Shown piece by piece: positions 24,332 through 33,785 of a stretch of DNA of 64,000 bases. Every line of letters starts with the position of its first letter. Position 1 is the stretch's first letter. The notes under the pieces are model-generated. The model was not told the DNA's origin and did no database searches. It saw nothing but the letters and a program-made list of their open reading frames with translations. The stretch lies in contig CAJURT010000001.1 of NCBI GenBank assembly GCA_910588875.1, forward strand, positions 110,505 to 174,504. Reading direction: 5' to 3'. The translations under genes and the position numbers were made by a program. The stretch comes from an uncultured Lachnospiraceae bacterium (GTDB lineage Bacteria > Bacillota > Clostridia > Lachnospirales > Lachnospiraceae).

Positions 24332-25459
24332 ATGGATTTACTGGAATGCAGGAGGCAGCTGGACGGGATTGACCAGAAGCTGGTGGAACTGTTCGAGGAG
24401 CGCATGAGAATCTGCGGTGATGTGGCAGAGTATAAGATTGGGGTGGGGAAACCGGTCTATGACGGGGAACGGGAACGGCAGAAGCTGGCAGCCGTAGCAG
24501 CGCTGGCGCATGGGGAATACAACCAGACGGCGGTGCAGGAGTTGTTTACCCAGCTGATGACCATCAGCCGCCGTTACCAGTACCGGATGATGGCAGAGCA
24601 TGGGCAGCAGGAAAAGCTGGGATACGAGCAGGTGGAGAAACTGCCTATGGACGGGGTGCGGGTAGTTTACCAGGGGGTGGAAGGGGCTTATAGCCATGCT
24701 GCTGCCCTACAGTATTTCGGTGAGGAAACGGAACTTTATCATGTGCTGACCTTTGAGGAGGCCATGCAGGAAGTGCAGGCGGGCAGGGCAGATTATGGTG
24801 TGCTGCCCATCGAGAATTCCACTGCTGGTGCGGTGATTGATAATTATGACCTGCAAATTAAGTATGATAACCATATTGTGGCGGAAACCTTTGTAAAGGT
24901 CCGGCATGCGCTTCTGGGCTGCCCGGGGGCAAAGGCAAAGGACATCAAAACAGTGTTTTCCCATGCGCAGGCACTGATGCAGTGCTCGGAGTTCCTGAAC
25001 GGGAACCCGGAGATTAAGCAGATTAGTTTGGAGAATACGGCGGTTGCCGCCAAGAAGGTGGTAGAGGACAAAAACCCGGCCCAGGCAGCGGTTGCCAGTG
25101 AGATGGCGGCCAGGCTTTATGGGCTTGAGGTGCTAAAGCCGCAGATCCAGAACAATAAAAACAATACGACCCGTTTTATCATTTTATCGAGGCGTGCATT
25201 GTACCGCAGGGATGCGGTGAAGGTCAGTATTTCCTTTGAATTGCCCCACCGGAGCGGTACTCTCTATAATATCCTGGGGCATTTTATTTTTAACGGGGTG
25301 AATATGCGGATGATTGAGTCCAGGCCGATCCCGGGGCGGAGTTGGGAATACCGGTTTTTTGTGGATATTGAGGGCAACCTGGCGGATGCATCCATCCAGA
25401 ACGCCTTAAAGGGGGTGGCGGCGGAGGCGCAGAATATGAGGATTCTTGGGAATTATTGA
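24332..25459 (+). CDS. pheA: Bifunctional chorismate mutase / prephenate dehydratase
   Basis: 375 residues in three parts: an AroQ-type chorismate mutase helix bundle (~1-90, LLECRRQLDGIDQKLVELFEERM), the prephenate dehydratase domain (~110-290, with the family Thr-Arg-Phe in NNTTRFIILSR), and a C-terminal ACT domain (~297-375, PHRSGTLYNIL, ESRPIPGRSWEYRFF) that should give feedback inhibition by phenylalanine. It makes phenylpyruvate from chorismate. aroC is found elsewhere in the window, not linked. ACGGAGG lies upstream of the start. Confidence 0.95.
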   Translation: MDLLECRRQLDGIDQKLVELFEERMRICGDVAEYKIGVGKPVYDGERERQKLAAVAALAHGEYNQTAVQELFTQLMTISRRYQYRMMAEHGQQEKLGYEQVEKLPMDGVRVVYQGVEGAYSHAAALQYFGEETELYHVLTFEEAMQEVQAGRADYGVLPIENSTAGAVIDNYDLQIKYDNHIVAETFVKVRHALLGCPGAKAKDIKTVFSHAQALMQCSEFLNGNPEIKQISLENTAVAAKKVVEDKNPAQAAVASEMAARLYGLEVLKPQIQNNKNNTTRFIILSRRALYRRDAVKVSISFELPHRSGTLYNILGHFIFNGVNMRMIESRPIPGRSWEYRFFVDIEGNLADASIQNALKGVAAEAQNMRILGNY

Positions 25460-25498
25460 GAAGTGCAAAGATCATGAGAGAAGAAGGGAGTGAACAGC

Positions 25499-27064
25499 AT
25501 GGTACGCACATTTGCGGCAATCGATATAGGCTCTTCTGGCCTGGAAATGGGGATTTATGAATTGTCAGAGAAATTCGGCATACGCCCCATCGACCAGGTG
25601 CGGTATCCGATTGCCCTGGGGGAGGATACTTGGCGAAATGGGAAAATCAGCTACCGCCAGGTGGACGAGATGTGTGAGGTGCTGGCAGAATATGCCCGTA
25701 TCATGAAGGGATACCAGGTGGAGAACTGCCGTGCCTATGCCACCAGCGCCCTGCGGGAGGCGCAGAACAGCAAGATCGTGGTGGACCAGATCCGGGTGAG
25801 GGCCGGGATCGATGTCCGTGTGATCAGCAATTCGGAGCAGCGTTTTATCAGCTACAAGGCAATTGCCTATAAGGATGCGGAATTCCAGAAGGTCATCCAG
25901 AAGGGGACGGCGATCCTGGATGTGGGAAACGGGAGCACCCAGATTTCCCTGTTTGATAAGGATTCGCTGGTATCTACCCAGAATTTACCTTTGGGGGCGG
26001 TCCGCCTGATGGATATTATGAGGCACATGAAGACCACGGCAGAGAAGGAGAGGAAGCTGATCCAGGAACTTGTGGACAATGAACTGGTCACCTTCCGTAA
26101 GATTTACCTAAAAGACAGGAAGATCGAGAACCTGATCGGGGTGGGCAAGGTCACATTGGTTCTGTACCAGAGGATTATGGAAGAGGTTAACCACCGGGAC
26201 CGGATTACCCTGGAGGAATTCAATCACTTTTATGATGTCCTGGGGCGCCTGACCCTGGATCAGATGGAGGACACCTTTGGGGTCAATGCAAACTATGCCT
26301 CCCTGCTGCTTCCGGCGGCAACCATTATCCGCCAGGTGCTGGAGGTAACCGGTGCGGACAGTATCTGGGTTCCCGGCACGCTTATGCTTGACGGGATCGC
26401 TGCGGAATATGCCGAGGAGCGGAAGCTTTTGAAGTTCAACCATAATTTTGCCAATGACATCATTGTCACCTCACGGAATATGGCGAAGCGCTATAAATGC
26501 CATATGCCCCATATCCAGGCGGTGGAGAATGCGGCGCTGCAGGTGTTTGACAGCCTGAAAAAATACCATGGCCTGAAGGAGCGGGAACGCCTGCTTCTGC
26601 AGATTGCGGCAGATTTGCATTCCTGTGGAAAGTTTGTAACCATGCGCAATGCCACGGAGTATGCTTACAATATTATCATGGCCACAGAGATTATCGGTTT
26701 GTCACATGTGGAGCGGGAAATTGTGGCAAATGTGGTCCGCTACCACCTGAAAACCTTCCAGTACAATGATATCAAGATTGATGCCAGGCCGTCCCGGAAC
26801 TCACGGCTGGCCACGCCGGACAACCTGACATTGACGGTGGCAAAACTAACCGCGATCCTGCGGCTGGCGAACTCCATGGACCGCAGCCACAGCAACAAGC
26901 TGGATGGCTGCCGGATTGTGATCAAGAACAACAAACTGATCATTAACACGGATTATGTGGGGGATGTGACGCTGGAGGCATTGTCTATCGAGGAGAAGGC
27001 AGACTTCTTTGAGGAGATTTTCGGGCTGCGCCCGGTTTTGAAGCAAAAAAAGAGTAACCGTTAG
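25499..27064 (+). CDS. ppx: Exopolyphosphatase / Ppx-GppA family with HD-type C-terminus
   Basis: 521 residues. The N-terminal actin-like phosphatase has AAIDIGSSGLEMGI and DVGNGSTQIS nucleotide-loop motifs, and the C-terminal part has an HD-like helical domain (ADLHSCGKF...EYAYNIIMATEI). The enzyme removes terminal phosphates from polyphosphate or pppGpp. ATG 25499 is preferred because AGAAGGGAG lies 8 bases upstream; GTG 25490 is too close to it. It pairs with ppk downstream, a common arrangement that sets polyphosphate levels. Confidence 0.92.
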   Translation: MVRTFAAIDIGSSGLEMGIYELSEKFGIRPIDQVRYPIALGEDTWRNGKISYRQVDEMCEVLAEYARIMKGYQVENCRAYATSALREAQNSKIVVDQIRVRAGIDVRVISNSEQRFISYKAIAYKDAEFQKVIQKGTAILDVGNGSTQISLFDKDSLVSTQNLPLGAVRLMDIMRHMKTTAEKERKLIQELVDNELVTFRKIYLKDRKIENLIGVGKVTLVLYQRIMEEVNHRDRITLEEFNHFYDVLGRLTLDQMEDTFGVNANYASLLLPAATIIRQVLEVTGADSIWVPGTLMLDGIAAEYAEERKLLKFNHNFANDIIVTSRNMAKRYKCHMPHIQAVENAALQVFDSLKKYHGLKERERLLLQIAADLHSCGKFVTMRNATEYAYNIIMATEIIGLSHVEREIVANVVRYHLKTFQYNDIKIDARPSRNSRLATPDNLTLTVAKLTAILRLANSMDRSHSNKLDGCRIVIKNNKLIINTDYVGDVTLEALSIEEKADFFEEIFGLRPVLKQKKSNR

Positions 27065-27123
27065 GCCTGTGTATGGAAAGAGACAGGATGTAAGGAGGAA
27101 AGCCAGGAGGCTTTAAGACAGAT

Positions 27124-29265
27124 ATGGCAGAAGTAGAAAATATATACACCGATCCGAAAAATTATGTAAACAGAGAACTGAGTTGGCTGGAGTTTAATTA
27201 CCGGATTCTGCATGAGGCCAGGGATAAGGGGATCCCGCTGTTTGAGCGGCTGAAATTTTTGAGCATTACGGCATCAAACCTTGATGAGTTTTGTATGGTG
27301 CGGGTGGCATCCTTAAAAGACCAGGTTCATGCAAAATATAAGAAGACGGACATTGCCGGGCTGCGGGCGGAAGAGCAGTTGGAACTGATATCGGAGAAGA
27401 GCCACAGGCTGGTGGAACTGCAGTATTCGACTTACGGCAGATCCCTGCTCCCGGCACTGAAGCAAAAGGGGCTGCAGATTCTGTGGGGGCATGAGGAACT
27501 GACAGAAAAAGAACAGGCATTTGTGGACGGATATTTCCGGGAGAATGTTTATCCGGTGCTGACTCCGATGGCAGTGGACTCCTCGCGGCCATTCCCGCTG
27601 ATCCGGAACAAATCCCTAAACATTGCTGCTTTGGTACAGAAAAAGTCCGGCGATGAAACGCTGGAGTTTGCCATGGTGCAGGTGCCATCGGTGCTCCCGC
27701 GGATTGTGGAACTGCCCCGGGGGGAGGAGGGTGCACGCCGGATTATCCTGTTGGAGGAGGTTATTGAACGTAATATCCACGAACTGTTTTTGAACTATAA
27801 TATTGTGTCCGCACATCCCTTTAGAATTATGAGGAATGCCGATTTTACCCTGGATGAGGAAGAGGCGGTGGATCTGCTGGAGGAGATCCAGAAGCAGCTG
27901 AAAAAACGCCAGTGGGGCGAGGTGATCCGCCTGGAGATCGAAGAAAAAGTGGATAAACGGCTTTTGAAGATTTTGCGCAAGGGACTTTCCGTGGGAGGGG
28001 AGGATATCTTCGAGATCGGCGGTCCCCTGGATCTGACGTTTTTGATGAAGTTATATGGCATGGGGGGATTTGAGCATTTAAAAGAAAAGCCTTATACACC
28101 GCAGCCGGTTCCGGCACTGATGAATGAGGACGATATTTTTACGAATATCCGGAGCCAGGATATTCTGCTGCACCATCCTTACCAGACCTTTGATCCGGTG
28201 GTGAATTTTGTGCGCCAGGCTGCCAGGGATCCGGAGGTATTGGCCATCAAGCAGACCCTGTACCGGGTCAGCGGGCATTCGCCGATTATAGCGGCTCTGG
28301 CGGAGGCGGCAGACAATGGCAAACAGGTGTCGGTACTGGTGGAACTGAAAGCGCGTTTTGACGAGGAGAACAATATTAACTGGGCCAAGAAACTGGAGAA
28401 GGCCGGCTGCCATGTCATCTACGGGCTGATGGGCTTAAAGACCCACTGTAAGATCACTCTGGTTGTGCGCCGGGAAGAGGACGGTATCCGCCGGTATGTC
28501 CACTTGGGAACGGGAAATTATAACGATTCCACGGCCAGGCTTTACACAGACTGCGGCCTGATGACCTGCAACCCCAAGATAGGCCAGGATGCCACGGCAG
28601 TGTTTAATATGCTTTCCGGCTATTCGGAGCCGCCCACCTGGAACAAGCTTTCCTTAGCGCCCTTGTGGCTGCGCGGCAAATTTATCAAGATGATCCGCCG
28701 GGAGACGGAACATGCCCGCGCCGGCGGCTATGCCCATATTATGGCAAAGATGAATTCCCTGTGCGACAAAGAAATTATTGCCAGCCTCTACGAGGCCTCC
28801 TGTGCCGGGGTAGAGGTGGAACTGGTGATACGGGGGATCTGCTGCCTGAAGGCAGGAATCCCTGGGCTTAGCGAAAATATCAGTGTCCATTCTATTGTAG
28901 GGAATTTCCTGGAGCATGCCCGGATATTTTACTTCGAAAATGACGGGAGCCCGGAGGTTTATATGGGCAGTGCAGACTGGATGCCGCGGAATCTTGACAA
29001 GCGGGTGGAGATTATGTTCCCGGTAGAAGACCCCGGATTAAAAGAACAGGTGATCCACATCCTGCGTGTCCAGCTGGAGGATAATGTTAAGGCCCACATC
29101 CTGCAGCCGGACGGAAGTTATGAAAAGATTGACAAACGGGGCAAGGAACTAATAACCGCCCAGCAACAGTTCTGCGAGGAAGCGGTGGCAGCGGCGGAAG
29201 CCAGGAAACAGGAACTTAGCCCTGATATACAGGATACGCGGAGGTTTATACCTGCGGAAGGCTGA
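27124..29265 (+). CDS. ppk: Polyphosphate kinase 1
   Basis: 713 residues, the full Ppk1 length. The N-terminal domain starts NRELSWLEFNYRIL, and the phospholipase-D-like catalytic domains carry YVHLGTGNYNDSTARLYTDCGL with the autophosphorylated His (~459) and VYMGSADWMPRNLDKRVE. It reversibly polymerises ATP gamma-phosphate into polyphosphate. It lies 59 bases after ppx, probably in one operon, with AGGAGG about 14 bases before the start. Confidence 0.96.
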   Translation: MAEVENIYTDPKNYVNRELSWLEFNYRILHEARDKGIPLFERLKFLSITASNLDEFCMVRVASLKDQVHAKYKKTDIAGLRAEEQLELISEKSHRLVELQYSTYGRSLLPALKQKGLQILWGHEELTEKEQAFVDGYFRENVYPVLTPMAVDSSRPFPLIRNKSLNIAALVQKKSGDETLEFAMVQVPSVLPRIVELPRGEEGARRIILLEEVIERNIHELFLNYNIVSAHPFRIMRNADFTLDEEEAVDLLEEIQKQLKKRQWGEVIRLEIEEKVDKRLLKILRKGLSVGGEDIFEIGGPLDLTFLMKLYGMGGFEHLKEKPYTPQPVPALMNEDDIFTNIRSQDILLHHPYQTFDPVVNFVRQAARDPEVLAIKQTLYRVSGHSPIIAALAEAADNGKQVSVLVELKARFDEENNINWAKKLEKAGCHVIYGLMGLKTHCKITLVVRREEDGIRRYVHLGTGNYNDSTARLYTDCGLMTCNPKIGQDATAVFNMLSGYSEPPTWNKLSLAPLWLRGKFIKMIRRETEHARAGGYAHIMAKMNSLCDKEIIASLYEASCAGVEVELVIRGICCLKAGIPGLSENISVHSIVGNFLEHARIFYFENDGSPEVYMGSADWMPRNLDKRVEIMFPVEDPGLKEQVIHILRVQLEDNVKAHILQPDGSYEKIDKRGKELITAQQQFCEEAVAAAEARKQELSPDIQDTRRFIPAEG

Positions 29266-29293
29266 GACGGCAGATACCGGACAGCAGCAGGAA

Positions 29294-29336
29294 GGAAGGG
29301 AAAGGCCGGGGCAGGACACTCCGGCCTTTCCCTTCC
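29294..29336. repeat. 16-bp perfect hairpin after ppk
   Basis: GGAAGGGAAAGGCCGG pairs with the inverted copy at 29321-29336 around an 11-base loop. No T-run follows, so it may act as an mRNA 3'-end barrier. Confidence 0.6.
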
Positions 29337-29354
29337 CTCTGATGTGCCTGGAAG

Positions 29355-29376
29355 GCTCCTTCAGGGAGCATTTTTT
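29355..29376 (+). terminator. Intrinsic terminator for ppk
   Basis: Short stem GCTCC/GGAGC with loop TTCAG, followed by ATTTTTT. It overlaps the stop of the convergent gene by two bases. Confidence 0.65.
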
Positions 29377-30505
29377 AATAGATCCCCCGGATCCCCAAAT
29401 CCTCATCCAGGGTGTTCAGATTATAGAGAATCAGCACATCCGTGACGCTTCCGTGGTTTTTGATAAAGCCGGAGGGCCCCAGCTTGTAATAGCGGGTATC
29501 AAAGACATAGATTTTTTTAAAATGCCGGGTCAGGAACGGCAGGACAGAATTGGCATAGCTATCCTTAATCAGAACCAGTTCCCTGTCCGATTCTGCGGTT
29601 TCGTTTGTTATCTCCACCAAAGGATGGAGGTTGTTTAAAAACAAGGAATACTTATCCTTTTTCTTTGCGTATTCCAGGTTGTAAAGACTGTCTGAGGTTT
29701 CCTTTGTGTCTTCATAAAATACGGTCAGTTTGTCGGCCGGATTTCGGTAAATAACAATGGAGTCCCCCTTTTGGCCATAATCCTTCACTTTAGAATAAAT
29801 TGTCCCGCAAAAATCGTCGGCAGCTGTTTCGGCCTCCAGGGTTTCCAGTGCAACTGGTGTGAACCCCTTTTCCCGGCAGAAGGCCAGATATCCGATATAT
29901 GCGCCATAGGTGGTCCAGTGATGGTCTGTCCGGTAGTAAAGCGGAGCCTCCGCTTTGTGTGCCAGCAAATCCTGGCTACAGTCTATGGCTGGAATATTCG
30001 ACAATTGGTAGATCTGGTTTGCCGTATCCATTTGGTTACGGGCAGAAGAAAACCTGGGAAGCTTATCCTGATAAGCATAGATGGCTGTGGGAACCAGCAT
30101 CAGGTGGAGTTCTGCCTGCTTAAGTTCTTCCTTTTGGGAAAAGGCCTGCAGGATGCGGGAAATTTGTTCTGTATTCTCCGGTTTTTTGTACTCCTCAATC
30201 AGATATCCGTCTTCACAGAGATATACTTGGTTGATCTCCTTTTTCCCGACTGCGATTTCTGCGCCGGTTTTGAGGCCAACGAAAAAGCCACGAAATGGAA
30301 AATGGTCACAGAGATAGGAGTTGAGCCCTTCTGTGAATTCCCCGCTTTTTATGGTTTCCCATTTTAAAGCCGGAAATGGTTCCAGGTAACGGTTTTCATT
30401 TTCGGAGAACTCCTGTTTTTCTGAAGCCAGGAACCCGAGGGAAAGGGCCAGGACAAGAAGGCTTAGCAGGAAGGCAGTCATAGGGCGTATGATGGTCTCA
30501 TTCAT
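29375..30505 (-). CDS. DHHW-family secreted protein (AlgX/AlgJ-like)
   Basis: 376 residues with one N-terminal membrane helix (MTAFLLSLLVLALSLGFLA) and an extracellular domain containing RTDHHWTTYGAYIGY (~residue 190), the signature of DHHW proteins related to AlgX/AlgJ O-acetyltransferases. The catalytic Asp-His pair is in this motif. It is the last gene of a four-gene reverse-strand unit with an MBOAT, a DUF4358 lipoprotein and an SGNH protein, so it probably helps to add acyl groups to an external polymer. The polymer is unknown. Confidence 0.85.
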   Translation of the reverse strand: MNETIIRPMTAFLLSLLVLALSLGFLASEKQEFSENENRYLEPFPALKWETIKSGEFTEGLNSYLCDHFPFRGFFVGLKTGAEIAVGKKEINQVYLCEDGYLIEEYKKPENTEQISRILQAFSQKEELKQAELHLMLVPTAIYAYQDKLPRFSSARNQMDTANQIYQLSNIPAIDCSQDLLAHKAEAPLYYRTDHHWTTYGAYIGYLAFCREKGFTPVALETLEAETAADDFCGTIYSKVKDYGQKGDSIVIYRNPADKLTVFYEDTKETSDSLYNLEYAKKKDKYSLFLNNLHPLVEITNETAESDRELVLIKDSYANSVLPFLTRHFKKIYVFDTRYYKLGPSGFIKNHGSVTDVLILYNLNTLDEDLGIRGIY

Positions 30506-30544
30506 GGTTAAATCCTCATAATATAAAAGCCTTGAACCCGGCTT

Positions 30545-32023
30545 TTAGAAACGGAAGTAAAGAAACGGGTTATAGCTGTCATTGACCAGGCAGGCGGTAG
30601 TCAGCATGAACAGGTCAAGATAGCCGATTAGGGAGGCCAGGGAACAGAGAGCTCTTCCCCTATTGCCCAGTTGGCCATATTTTCGGCAAAGCCAGGGGTA
30701 AACAGGAAGTGCAAGGATAAATGCTGCCGACAGCAGCAGGCCATAATTGCTCAGGAACCAGAAAAATTCCATTCCCCACCAGGCATTCCCTGAGATTTTC
30801 AACATGGAACGGAGGTAACTCCCCAACAGCTGCATATCATCAAATACAAAGAGGACAAAGCCTGTCACTACAATGGCAATGGTGTAGACATGCCCGAAAA
30901 AGGAGGGAAGATGCTTTAGCTTCTCACCCCAGATATATTTTTCCAAGGTTAAAAGAATGCCATAGTAAAGCCCCCACAGGACGAAGTTCCACGCTGCGCC
31001 ATGCCACAGGCCGGTAAGGAGCCAGACGGCCATCATGTTGAGGAGATGCCTCTTTACGCCCTTCCGGTTGCCTCCGAGAGGGATATATACATAGTCCCGG
31101 AACCAGGAGGATAAAGAAATATGCCACCTCCGCCAGAAGTCCGTGACAGATACCGCCCACAGAGGGTAGCGGAAATTTTCCGGGAAATGGAACCCCAGCA
31201 TCCATCCCATGCCGATTGCCATATCACTATAGGCGCTGAAATCAAAATAAAGCTGCAGGGTAAATGCGGCGGCGCCCAGCCAGCAGGTAGCTACGGAGGC
31301 CTGGCCCGCTTCCAGCAATCGGATCTCCTCCCAGAGAGCCCCCATCTGATTGGCGATCAACACTTTTTTAAATAAGCCCTGCATCAGGCGGAAAAGGCCA
31401 TTCCGAAAACCGTCCCGGCTGAGGGTGCGCCGATGAAGTTCCTGGTTCACTGTGGAAAACCGGACAATCGGCCCGGCCACCAGCTGGGGAAACATGGATA
31501 CATAGGTTAAATAGGTGAAATAGCTGTGTTCTGCGGGAACCTCCTTCCGGTACAGGTCTATGATATAACTCATGGTCTGAAAGGTAAAAAAGCTGATGCC
31601 AATGGGAAGCCTGATATGGGGAAGGGGAAAACCCGTGCCTAAAAGGTCATTCACAGTCCCAACCATAAAATCCGCATATTTAAAAAAGGCAAGCACAGAA
31701 AGATTGGTTATGATGGAGCAAGCCAGAAAAAAACGGCGTTTGCCCCGGGTATTTCCAAAACGTTCCATCAGCAGCCCGTTCACAAAGTCAACGGCAGAAG
31801 AGAACAGCATCAGGAGAATATAGACAGGCTCTCCCCAGGCATAAAAAATCAGGCTGAAAACAAGTAAAATGCTGTTCCTGAATGAAATCAGGGATAGACG
31901 TTTCATGGAAGAAATCCGGCAAGGCACATCAGGGATGTACTTTGCCGGACAGGAAATTCCATAATATAGAATCAGGCACAGGGGCAGAAAGAAAAACAAA
32001 AATGGAATACTGCTAAAAACCAT
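30545..32023 (-). CDS. MBOAT-family membrane O-acyltransferase
   Basis: 492 residues with about ten hydrophobic segments and the AlgI/DltB-type motifs DFWRRWHISLSSWFRDYVYIPLGG and LLTGLWHGAAWNFVLWG, the second holding the essential His. Such proteins move acetyl groups across the membrane to an extracellular partner, here most likely the DHHW and SGNH proteins. A good AGGGGGCTGTT lies before the start. It is 14 bases downstream of the DUF4358 gene. Confidence 0.92.
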   Translation of the reverse strand: MVFSSIPFLFFFLPLCLILYYGISCPAKYIPDVPCRISSMKRLSLISFRNSILLVFSLIFYAWGEPVYILLMLFSSAVDFVNGLLMERFGNTRGKRRFFLACSIITNLSVLAFFKYADFMVGTVNDLLGTGFPLPHIRLPIGISFFTFQTMSYIIDLYRKEVPAEHSYFTYLTYVSMFPQLVAGPIVRFSTVNQELHRRTLSRDGFRNGLFRLMQGLFKKVLIANQMGALWEEIRLLEAGQASVATCWLGAAAFTLQLYFDFSAYSDMAIGMGWMLGFHFPENFRYPLWAVSVTDFWRRWHISLSSWFRDYVYIPLGGNRKGVKRHLLNMMAVWLLTGLWHGAAWNFVLWGLYYGILLTLEKYIWGEKLKHLPSFFGHVYTIAIVVTGFVLFVFDDMQLLGSYLRSMLKISGNAWWGMEFFWFLSNYGLLLSAAFILALPVYPWLCRKYGQLGNRGRALCSLASLIGYLDLFMLTTACLVNDSYNPFLYFRF

Positions 32024-32037
32024 AACAGCCCCCTAAC

Positions 32038-32598
32038 CTAACGGATTCCGTCCAGGATAATCTGGCTGATGGCATCTGCCTGTTCAGAGATAACCAGATA
32101 TACATAATTGCCTTCCACATGGACAGAACTCTTGTCCACGATTTGGAACTGGTCGGGAAGGTAGTTTTCCATCTCGGAACGTTTCTGGTCGATTACCGTC
32201 TGGAGGGATGCAGCCAGGTCATCGGTGCTGCCCGTATCTTTTGCCTTTAAAATCACAACAGTTTCGGCTGAAATCGCCGCCTCGGACATGGAAAACACAT
32301 ACTCATCCAGGGTGCTTACATCCACACCATAATAGTTGGAGATGAACTCATCCGGCAGAACCATGGGGGCGTTTAAGGCCAATTTTTCGGTAATCTCCGC
32401 ATAAATATCCTGGATGCTTTTGGAAGATTCTGAAGGGGCAGGCTCGTCAGCAGATGTTGTTGCTTCTTCTTCTGCCGCAAAAGAAGAAGCCGTGGTTGCA
32501 GCAGGCGTATCCGGTGTTTCAGCCTGGCCGCAGGAGCCCAGGATAAAAGCAGCAGATATGGTACAGATACATAAGTTAAAAAAACAGGTTCTTTTCAT
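32038..32598 (-). CDS. DUF4358-family lipoprotein
   Basis: 186 residues: basic start, hydrophobic stretch and lipobox ILGSC at ~23, then an Ala/Thr/Glu/Ser-rich linker and a compact alpha/beta domain (ISAETVVILKAKDTGSTDDL, YLVISEQADAI) of the DUF4358 type. Members are regularly found beside MBOAT/DHHW genes in Lachnospiraceae, suggesting an accessory role at the outer face. No catalytic motif is visible. It starts 29 bases after the SGNH gene. Confidence 0.8.
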   Translation of the reverse strand: MKRTCFFNLCICTISAAFILGSCGQAETPDTPAATTASSFAAEEEATTSADEPAPSESSKSIQDIYAEITEKLALNAPMVLPDEFISNYYGVDVSTLDEYVFSMSEAAISAETVVILKAKDTGSTDDLAASLQTVIDQKRSEMENYLPDQFQIVDKSSVHVEGNYVYLVISEQADAISQIILDGIR

Positions 32599-32627
32599 GG
32601 CGGTGTCCCCTTTGATATCTAAATTTG

Positions 32628-33571
32628 TCAGGCCTGGCCGGCAGAAGACTCATCGGCCGGTTCCCCAGGGCCTGCCGGAGCGGTTTCTTCTGCCGGCCCT
32701 ATTGTTTGTGAATTCCCGGATTCAGCAGATTGCTGGGGTTCATCTGTCTCAGGCGCCTGGGCCTGGGTTTCCTCCTCTGACGCTTTAGGGAGGGCGGCCG
32801 GGAAGGCAGAAGTTCCCTCCAGCTGGGATTTTGCATATTCCTTTAATACGGCAGTCCATACATTATAAGCGGCATTGGTCTGGTGGATATAATTATCACT
32901 GCAATAAGCAGCAGCCAGATCTCCATTGCCGTCTGCAAGCGGGGTGGCAATATCGATAAATCCCCATCCGTTATCCAACGCCATCTGCCGGAGCATATCG
33001 TTGAATTGCCGGATGGTGGGATTGTTCAGCTTTCCCTTCCCTTTCCCTTGTTTGGTATAGGTCATGCTCATAATATGGATCTCCGTATCCGGGCAGTTGG
33101 CCTTTATGTTGGCGATAACCTGGGCATAGCGGCCGCAGGTGCTTTCTAAAGATCCCCTGTTCAGATCATTTAAGCCAAAAAACAGGAAAACTTTTTTGGC
33201 CTGAAGCATCCCTACGGATTCCCAGACAAGCCGCTGCTGCCCCTGGTAGACGGGATGTACGCTTTTTGAGGATACAGGCTGTAATGCATTATATACGGAG
33301 AAACTGCCAGAAGCGAGAAACTGCATACGGCCAAGGCAGGGGCCGCCTCTTTTCAAGGCATAATTCCGAAATCCCATCAGCACGGAATCCCCCACAAAAA
33401 CAGAACCGTCAAAATAGGCGTCAATGTCCTCTTCTGTGGCAGGGATTCCTGCCGGTGCTTCTTGTGCTGCATTTGCGGCGCCCTCTTCAGCATAGGCCGG
33501 CGCCGGTTGAGTCCCGGCAACTGCCAATGCAAAAAATCCGCATAACAGACGGCGTTTCCATTTTTTTTCAT
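32628..33571 (-). CDS. Secreted SGNH/GDSL hydrolase-like protein; start codon out of frame by an A8 tract
   Basis: The mature protein has the SGNH motifs FVGDSVLMGF, FFGLNDLNRGS and DNYIHQTNAAY, so it is a probable esterase or acyltransferase. Its body runs in the frame of a signal peptide KKWKRRLLCGFFALAVAG...AYA. The only ATG downstream of the promoter, at 33571 with AAAGGAG upstream, is followed by eight A and reads into another frame; nine A would give an intact signal peptide. In-frame sequence upstream has no usual start before the -10 element at 33603-33608. The C-terminus is a low-complexity Glu/Pro/Ala/Ser tail. It could be phase-variable, rescued by transcriptional slippage, a mutation or a sequencing error. 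Confidence 0.75.
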
Positions 33572-33602
33572 CGTTGCTGCTCCTTTGTGAAATTTGTCTT
33601 AT

Positions 33603-33631
33603 AGTATATCGCGGATGAGGAGGTTTTTCAA
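33603..33631 (-). promoter_or_regulatory. Sigma-A promoter for the SGNH-DUF4358-MBOAT-DHHW unit
   Basis: On the reverse strand TTGAAA (33626-33631), a 17-base spacer and TATACT (33603-33608). Transcription should begin near 33596, about 25 bases before ATG 33571. Confidence 0.8.
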
Positions 33632-33664
33632 GGGAAAAATGATGTCTGAAACGATGAATAACCG

Positions 33665-33693
33665 TTGCCATGTCGTTAAAAATCCGTTATAAT
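33665..33693 (+). promoter_or_regulatory. Sigma-A promoter for glgB
   Basis: TTGCCA (33665-33670), 17-base spacer, TATAAT (33688-33693). It is back to back with the SGNH promoter, 33 bases apart. Confidence 0.8.
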
Positions 33694-33785
33694 AATAATC
33701 AGAAATAAGAGTGTGGCGAGTGGAATATTCTGGAATTTCTTATCAGGAACCGGGATTTTCCATCCGGCAGTAAAGGGGGTTCCTT

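Noticed and set aside
33572..33671. Start of the SGNH protein at 33671 (in-frame ATG)
   Set aside because: That codon lies upstream of the promoter -10 and -35 elements and within the opposing glgB promoter, so it should not be transcribed with the gene.
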